Shown here: positions 59,052 to 64,000 of the stretch, piece after piece
Position numbering within the stretch: position 1 is the stretch's first letter
Layout of the letters: each line of letters starts with the position of its first letter
DNA from: Sipunculus nudus
Taxonomy: Eukaryota > Annelida > Sipuncula > Golfingiida > Sipunculidae
Reading direction: 5' to 3'
DNA length: 64,000 bases
Assembly (NCBI GenBank): GCA_026874595.1
Contig: CM049317.1
Location: 35,432,901-35,496,900 of the forward strand
Position numbers and translations under genes: made by a program
Notes under the pieces: generated by a model
Database searches by the model: none
Seen by the model: only the letters and a program-made list of their open reading frames with translations
Told to the model about the DNA's origin: nothing

Positions 59052-59450
59052 ATGTCCACAGCTCTAATTTCCACTGAAGCGGAGCCCAATAGGATATCAG
59101 ATTGTCATTCTGAACCGGAGCCTGATAGAATATCTGAACCAAATGTAGACAATTCTGATTTAAGTTCTCCTTCCGATAGTCCTGCCGCTTCCCATGATAT
59201 TAGCCACCCCCATGAGGAGGGTATGTTAGACAAATCAACAGAGAGGGAAACGCGGGAAGAACAAGAAACCCATCCCCAAACCTTTAATGGGGATAAAACC
59301 ACATCTGAGGGTACAGAACCTCAATCCGCTTTGCGACAGTCGGCAAGTGAAAGACGGCCCCCCAGTTGGATCCGATCTGGGGATTACTTCACTTCTTTTA
59401 GAATGTCCTTAAGTGATCACGACCAGTTAGTTGGGCTTACTTTTGAATGA
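59052..59450 (+). CDS. Ty3/gypsy Pol C-terminal tail frame
   Basis: A 132-codon frame rich in Glu, Ser, Asp and Pro. It ends in the block 'ERRPPSWIRSGDYFTSF', a segment commonly found at the C-terminus of invertebrate gypsy Pol after integrase. Low-complexity composition suggests a disordered tail. It stops shortly before the polypurine tract at 59,496-59,509. Confidence 0.5.
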   Translation: MSTALISTEAEPNRISDCHSEPEPDRISEPNVDNSDLSSPSDSPAASHDISHPHEEGMLDKSTERETREEQETHPQTFNGDKTTSEGTEPQSALRQSASERRPPSWIRSGDYFTSFRMSLSDHDQLVGLTFE

Positions 59451-59495
59451 GCCATCATTAAGAGCCTTATAAGTTGTCGGGTCGACAACTTTTCC

Positions 59496-59509
59496 GAAGT
59501 GGGGGAGGA
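59496..59509 (+). other. Polypurine tract
   Basis: GAAGTGGGGGAGGA directly precedes TGTAGCAAATG. In Ty3/gypsy elements such a purine run primes plus-strand DNA synthesis and lies immediately before the 3' LTR, which fixes the LTR start at 59,510. Confidence 0.7.
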
Positions 59510-60029
59510 TGTAGCAAATGTCATGTTGGGAGAACAGCCGGCTTAAATTGTCTCCTCTGCATAATATTTTTTCTCTTTTCCTTTACTATGGCATTGTTGG
59601 TATTGTCGTCTTGGTGACAATGTCACCAGAAACAGTTATAATCTCAGTCTCTCTGATTGACTCCCCTGAAAGGAAATATATCTTTCAGATTTATCATTTT
59701 TATATAAAGTTCTATATCATTAACGTTTAGATTTATAATTTATAGAGGTCAGAATAAAGGCGATATCAATACAATTATTATGTATATAAATCCTCACCAT
59801 CTCGAGGATTGAGATTTAAGGTTTCCGATACAGAACGGCTATGTGGCATAAAACCTTCCCTGACCGGTTTTTGAGAAACCTAAAAGCAACAATAGGAAAG
59901 GTCGCATGGCATGGGAACTTGGGCGTGACGTGCCCCTACTGACGATCCCGTTAGGGACATCACGTCAGTCCAGCCTAATGTCATGCTATTGACAACACGT
60001 CAAATCAGATCTTGTCTACTTTGTTGCAG
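59510..60029 (+). mobile_element. Ty3/gypsy 3' LTR (right end uncertain)
   Basis: Starts TGTAGCAAATG after the polypurine tract. The last 103 bases (59,927-60,029) match the inverted piece in Gag; similarity to that copy ends at TTGTTGCAG|GTAGGT. Since the inverted copy continues about 90 bases further with an AATAAA, the LTR here is probably truncated or rearranged at 60,029. No 5' partner was found upstream of Gag. Confidence 0.6.
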
Positions 60030-60880
60030 GTAGGTAAAATTATATGCAAAATGTTGTAGATAGATGCCAAAATGTAAACTGAATGTCAATATAATATTCC
60101 CTAAATTATATTATTAATATTTTTCTATCTGGGTGCTTTAATTATATATCCTTGTAATATTATCCTTATTACTACGGGACCCCTGATCCTTCGACCTTGA
60201 GTTCTTTGGTTGCAATGGAAACCCCCAATATATATTCCTTTAAATCTTTAAAGGGACCCACACCACAAGTCAATATGTCAAATTATTGCTGACCTCCAAA
60301 AGAGCATTTCCAAGTGTCCAAATAATTTCCACATGTCTAGTTAATCTCCACTGGTCCAGATAGAATTCCACGTAGGACTGAAAGGAGGGCGAATAAACAA
60401 ATTTTATCTGTACCGGTACATCTAACCTCCGTTATTTCTGTCTGTCCATCATTTATTTTCATCACACTCCTAAGGCAGCAGAAATATTTAAAAATTAGCT
60501 TGAATATACATAGAATGAGTAAACAGAGAATTTAAAATATAACAGAACTAAATGTAACACTTGTATTGAATCATTATATAAAATCTTATTATTTTATATA
60601 AAATATAATGAGAAAATGGTTCTACAGCATAAATATGAGTAAAGAGAAAATGGTTCTACAGTAACAGCCTTCTCTCAAACAAAGGCAGACGTTATGACTA
60701 TAACTGTGCTGCCCTCTAGCGGTGGGATCCGGGAAGTTGGTGTTGTGGCATATAATGCCCCAACCAGTTCGCGTGTGTGACCCCAAGGGATAGATCCCAC
60801 GTTCTGGGGACAGAAATTCTCGGAGAGGGGGTGAATGTAACCTGACACATAAAAGCGTTCCTACTGGCCTTTGCTAGTGA
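60030..60880. other. Stretch with no recognised gene; CTCF-like motif
   Basis: AT-rich DNA. GCCCTCTAGCGG at 60,711-60,722 is, on the minus strand, CCGCTAGAGGGC, 11 of 12 positions of the CTCF core. 'gagaaaatggttctacag' is repeated at about 60,611 and 60,645. Confidence 0.35.
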
Positions 60881-60888
60881 AGCTTGCT

Positions 60889-60952
60889 TTATTAGCGAGG
60901 CGGTAGAACATCTGACTTGTGTGTCTTAGGTTACCGGTTTGAACCCACATTC
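60889..60952 (+). mobile_element. tRNA-like SINE head
   Basis: 'tagcgaggcggtagaacatc' resembles an A box and GGTTTGAACCC (60,936-60,946) a B box, about 35 bases apart, as in tRNA-derived SINEs. It lies at the left edge of the DIRS-type element's recognisable coding part. No acceptor stem, so not a tRNA gene. Confidence 0.45.
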
Positions 60953-61400
60953 AGGCATAGTATCTATTTTCACCCATTACATAAACAGCCATGAATGGAC
61001 TTCAGCATTTCATACATTCATTGGTGTATATTGTTCAAACCCCAGTTTGTGCAGCGAGGCTCCTAGGCTATGCTCTTACATGGAGTCTGTGCTTTCATTG
61101 TATAAAAACAGGTATGATTGGAGAACATATGACTTGGAGTTCTGCAAACTAAGGACACAAACGGGAAGGCGTTGGGATAGGCGCCATCCTGACTGATGGA
61201 TGGACGCAATCACAAAGAAGGATAGCCATAAGGGACAGTCCAAATCTAATAGATCCAACCAGCCCTTTCGGGGTAATGCAACAGGCGTCTGCTTTGGTTT
61301 CAACAGACAGAAACCCTGTCCCAGAACCCCTTGCCCTTACTCACATGTATGTAGTTTCTGCCAAGGTAGCCACCCCTTCAAATTCTGTTGGCAATGACCA
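60939..61400 (+). pseudogene. DIRS-type element, Gag-like region
   Basis: The first frame ends 'YKNRYDWRTYDLEFCKLR' and 'GRRWDRRHPD', then TGA at about 61,194. After it comes 'VCFGFNRQKPCPRTPCPYSH' and 'VCSFCQGSHPFKFCW', a cysteine/histidine-rich block diagnostic of DIRS-family Gag proteins. A 50-bp tandem duplication (61,392-61,491) follows and breaks the frame. Confidence 0.7.
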
Positions 61401-61491
61401 AATAACCAGTTTACCCAGGACAATAAATCTCAACCTAAGTTCAATGACCAAATAACCAGTTTACCCAGGACAATGAATCCCAACCTAAGTT
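61392..61491. repeat. 50-bp tandem duplication
   Basis: Two copies of a 50-base unit starting 'caatgaccaaataaccag' at 61,392 and 61,442 with three or four differences. Fifty is not a multiple of three, so it shifts the Gag-to-Pol reading. Confidence 0.85.
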
Positions 61492-61529
61492 CAACCAGTA
61501 TAACAGACAGGAAGGTAGGAAAAGTGCCT

Positions 61530-62415
61530 CTAACATGTCCAGTCAACGTTAATTTGCCGTCTCCAGTCAACGTAATTCAGCTAAGTAACATGTTGAAAGA
61601 GGTGAATTACCCAGAGAAGGACAGAAAATTTCTGTACTCCGGCTCCACATTTGGATTTGACATTGAATATGCAGGTTCATCCTTAAATTAAAATTTCAGT
61701 AACCAAGTCTCGGCACTAAGAAGACCCGCTGTAGTACGCAATAAGATAGACAAAGAACTAAAATCGGGGCGTCTCATGGGCCCCTTTGAGTATCCTCCTT
61801 TCCCCCACTTTAACGTGTCCCCCTTAGGCGTGGTCCCTAAGAAAAAATCCAAATAAGTTCAGATTAATCCACAACTGATCATTCCCAAAAGCAGAATCAG
61901 TAAATGTCAGCATCCCCAGAGAGCTGACTAGTGTATCTTACACTACTTTTGACGATGCTATAAGAATGCTTCAGCCGCTTAGCCAGTCTGCATTTATTGC
62001 CAAAACAGATATAGAATCAGCTTCCCGTCTGCTTCCAGTATGCCCAAAAAATTACCCACTGTTGGGCTTAGAATGGGAGGGTCAATTTTATTTTGATCGT
62101 TGTCTCCCTATTGGGTGTTCCTCTTCCTGTAACCTCTTGGAGAAGTTATTTAGAGTTTATCATTAAGGCAAAAATGCAGACCAGTAGGGTGTTGCATGTC
62201 CTAGATGATTTCCTTTTCATCGCACCTTCACAACAGTTATGCAAATTATTACTGGACACCTTCACAAACATGTGTTTCCAATGAGGTATCCCCATCGCAC
62301 AGGAAAAAAAAATGAGGGACCGGCCCAGTAACTGACATTTCTAGGCATAGAGTTAGATATTAAGACTCAGTTAGATATTAAAACTCAATCAGCCCGTCTA
62401 CCACAAGACAAACTA
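61530..62415 (+). pseudogene. DIRS-type element, reverse transcriptase
   Basis: Blocks across frames: 'FLYSGSTFGFDIEYAG', 'GRLMGPFEYPPFPHFNVSPL', 'GVVPKKKSK', 'FIAKTDIESASRLLPVCPKN', 'FYFDRCLPIGCSSSCN' and 'HVLDDFLFIAP'. The last holds the LDD form of the catalytic box (62,201-62,209), intact. The order and the RLP/CLP-GCSSSC motif are typical of DIRS-type RTs rather than LTR elements. At least five stops or shifts. Confidence 0.8.
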
Positions 62416-63093
62416 GTGAAAGCTAAAGCCTTACAAAATTCACTATTGATGAAAGAAAAGGTCTCCGTTCATGAGCTCCAATCCCTCATTTGTTTTTGGA
62501 ATTTTACTTGTGCTGTGGTGTTGCCAGGTAGAGCTTTTCTCAGATGCCTGATCGACAGGACTTACAGGCTCAAACAACCTCACCACCGCACAAGGATTAC
62601 AAAACCAGTTAAGCTTGACCTGAGGATGTGGCTTTGGTTTTTAGATCATTTCAATGGGAAATCATTCTTCCTGGAGCAAGGATGGTACTCTTTAGTAGAA
62701 TTATACTTACAAACCAATGCCGTCAAAGGCTTGGGGTTCGGGGCTGTATTTCATAAAGAGTGGTTCTATGGTGAATGGCCCAAGCCATGGCAACAATACA
62801 TAACTCTCGAACTATGGCCCATTGTTGCAGTCATTGAGGCCTAGGGTGCTCATTTGTCAAATAAAAAAGTGAAATTTGCAACTGACAATTTGGCTTTAGT
62901 CCATGTACTCAACAAACAATCCACTCCAGAACCTCACACTATGTTTCTAGTAAGGCGTCTAATCCTTGCCGCATTAAAATACAACATTTTATTTAAAGCA
63001 GTACACATACCACATAAAGGCGATTACTTAGCTCATGCTCTATCCTGTTTGCAGGTAGACCACTTCCTCGCTCTAGCCAAGGGTGCCAACTGA
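62416..63093 (+). pseudogene. DIRS-type element, RNase H
   Basis: Two frames separated by a stop at 62,842. The first includes 'LYLQTNAVKGLGFGAVFHKE', the RNase H entry motif with the catalytic Asp replaced by Asn, and 'ITLELWPIVAVIEA' with the expected Glu. The second has 'FATDNLALVHVLNKQ' with the third acidic residue. It ends with the 'DYLAHALS' block that closes RNase H in this group. Confidence 0.75.
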
Positions 63094-63850
63094 TCATCAT
63101 TTCCTGTTCTGCCTCCCCGACTTCCCTGAGCTGACCGCAGTACATCAACATCTAATGTCTAACAGTATATCTCAACAAACAAAAAGAGCATATAATCAGG
63201 TATGGAAGAGCTTACACACATTTTGCCTGAATCATAACCAGCCACAATGGTCACAACTACCAGTGCAACCAGTCACTGAATTTTTGTTTCTGTCTAACAA
63301 ATATGCCACGGGTTGTTCAGGCTCTACATTGGCATCTGCAGCTACTGCCATTTCATTTGTGCATAAATTAGCCAAGTTGTTAGACCCCAAATTGGCTGAA
63401 GCAGTTAAAAGGCTCATTATTGGGGCTCAAAAGCTAACTTCCCAGGTTGACCTTAGATTCCTAATATCTCAAAATATACTGCACTGCCTGGTTAAAGCTC
63501 TCCCTTGCACATCTAGCAATGTCTATCTCTGCAAATTATATACAGTGCTATACTTGGTAGCCTTCCATGGTTTTTTCCACATCGGTGAACTGATCACCAG
63601 GTCGGTCAGCTAGCAGAACATGGTAGGGCAGTTCACACCAGTCTATCTGCACTGTATCCCATATGTTTAATCCAGCTGGGCCAGTAGTGCTGCCTGCAGG
63701 GGATTCCCCCAACACAGGCAGACTGTTAATGATATGCAGTGACGTAGTACATAGATACAGGTTGTTTAAGTATGGCAGTGACTCGCCCTTCTCTCACATG
63801 CATTTCATCACATCTGACACATTAACTGACCTAATGTGACATTACATACC
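63083..63850 (+). pseudogene. DIRS-type element, tyrosine recombinase
   Basis: Overlaps RNase H by a few codons. The SAM-like core-binding domain ('SQQTKRAYNQVWKSLHTFC' onward) is open. The catalytic domain begins 'YLVAFHGFFHIGELI', where the first catalytic Arg (usually FFRIGEL) is His (codon 63,578-63,580). The frame stops at 63,613; a later frame has 'FKYGSDSPFSHMHF'. The R-H-R-Y set cannot be traced, so it is inactive. DIRS elements integrate with this enzyme instead of a DDE integrase. Confidence 0.75.
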
Positions 63851-63906
63851 AATCTATGAACCACCAAATTAATAATCCTGTCTAAGACTTTGCTGTGTCT
63901 GTGTCA

Positions 63907-64000
63907 GGGGGTAGCTCAATGCCCTGGGTCAGTGTACAGTGTTTACAGGGTTCAACCTGAGTGTAGTGTATGGCTGCATCTGGTCTTGTATATACAGGGA
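63907..64000 (+). mobile_element. tRNA-like SINE head, cut by window end
   Basis: 'ggtagctcaatgccctgg' resembles an A box and GGGTTCAACC (63,948-63,957) a B box about 35 bases on. This begins just past the DIRS recombinase remnant and runs to the window edge. Confidence 0.45.

Overview
The window looks like AT-rich, intron-bearing animal DNA with very little intact coding sequence. The evidence is: vertebrate/invertebrate-style splice sites, C-type lectin domain (CTLD) exons, Tigger/pogo, hAT-like and Helitron DNA transposons, Ty3/gypsy, BEL/Pao and DIRS-type retroelements, tRNA-derived SINE heads, and long TA and GATA microsatellites. The mix of DIRS, BEL and Helitron elements with satellite-like arrays of 'TGACCTTTGACC' type suggests a lophotrochozoan, most likely a mollusc. 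That is inference; no marker gene proves it.

Host genes. (1) A + strand locus at about 9.0-13.4 kb has a signal-anchor exon, four consecutive CTLDs each split in two by a phase-1 intron, and two short tail exons ending in a stop. The CTLDs alternate between two types (I-II-I-II), as if a two-domain unit had been duplicated. In-frame stops and frameshifts in several exons suggest a decaying gene or many assembly indels. (2) A - strand single-CTLD locus at 42.5-43.6 kb carries an EPN motif but has two in-frame stops and lost cysteines, so it is a pseudogene.

Mobile DNA, left to right. A dispersed repeat (family C) lies at 0.57-2.97 kb and recurs at 31.7-33.3 and 40.7-41.8 kb. Tandem-array repeats follow: family A (about 150-160 bp unit) at 17.1-19.1 and 38.6-40.2 kb, and family B (about 135-147 bp unit) at 16.0-17.0 and 23.7-24.8 kb. 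A 5.65-kb hAT-like element (20,177-25,827, 6-bp target duplication) contains a family B array and a LINE tail. A Tigger transposase pseudogene (29.15-31.62 kb) is split by a non-autonomous Helitron (29,325-30,699). A heavily deleted BEL/Pao relic lies at 33.7-35.2 kb. A DIRS/Ngaro-like retroelement (47.7-53.1 kb) is split by a second Helitron of the same family (48,104-49,565) and by a 1,147-bp solo LTR (50,014-51,160), and is followed by an SGNH-hydrolase domain. A degenerate Ty3/gypsy element occupies 53.7-60.0 kb and a second DIRS-type element 60.9-63.9 kb.

Three insertions (two Helitrons and the solo LTR) can be placed to the base because removing them leaves the expected target site and, for the Tigger and solo-LTR cases, rejoins the host element's reading frame. 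No retroelement here is intact: catalytic residues are changed in the gypsy RT, BEL protease, DIRS RNase H and recombinase, and the Tigger DDE triad. Long stretches (4.55-9.0, 13.5-15.9, 26.6-28.7, 35.5-38.6, 43.6-47.7 kb) hold nothing I can name.
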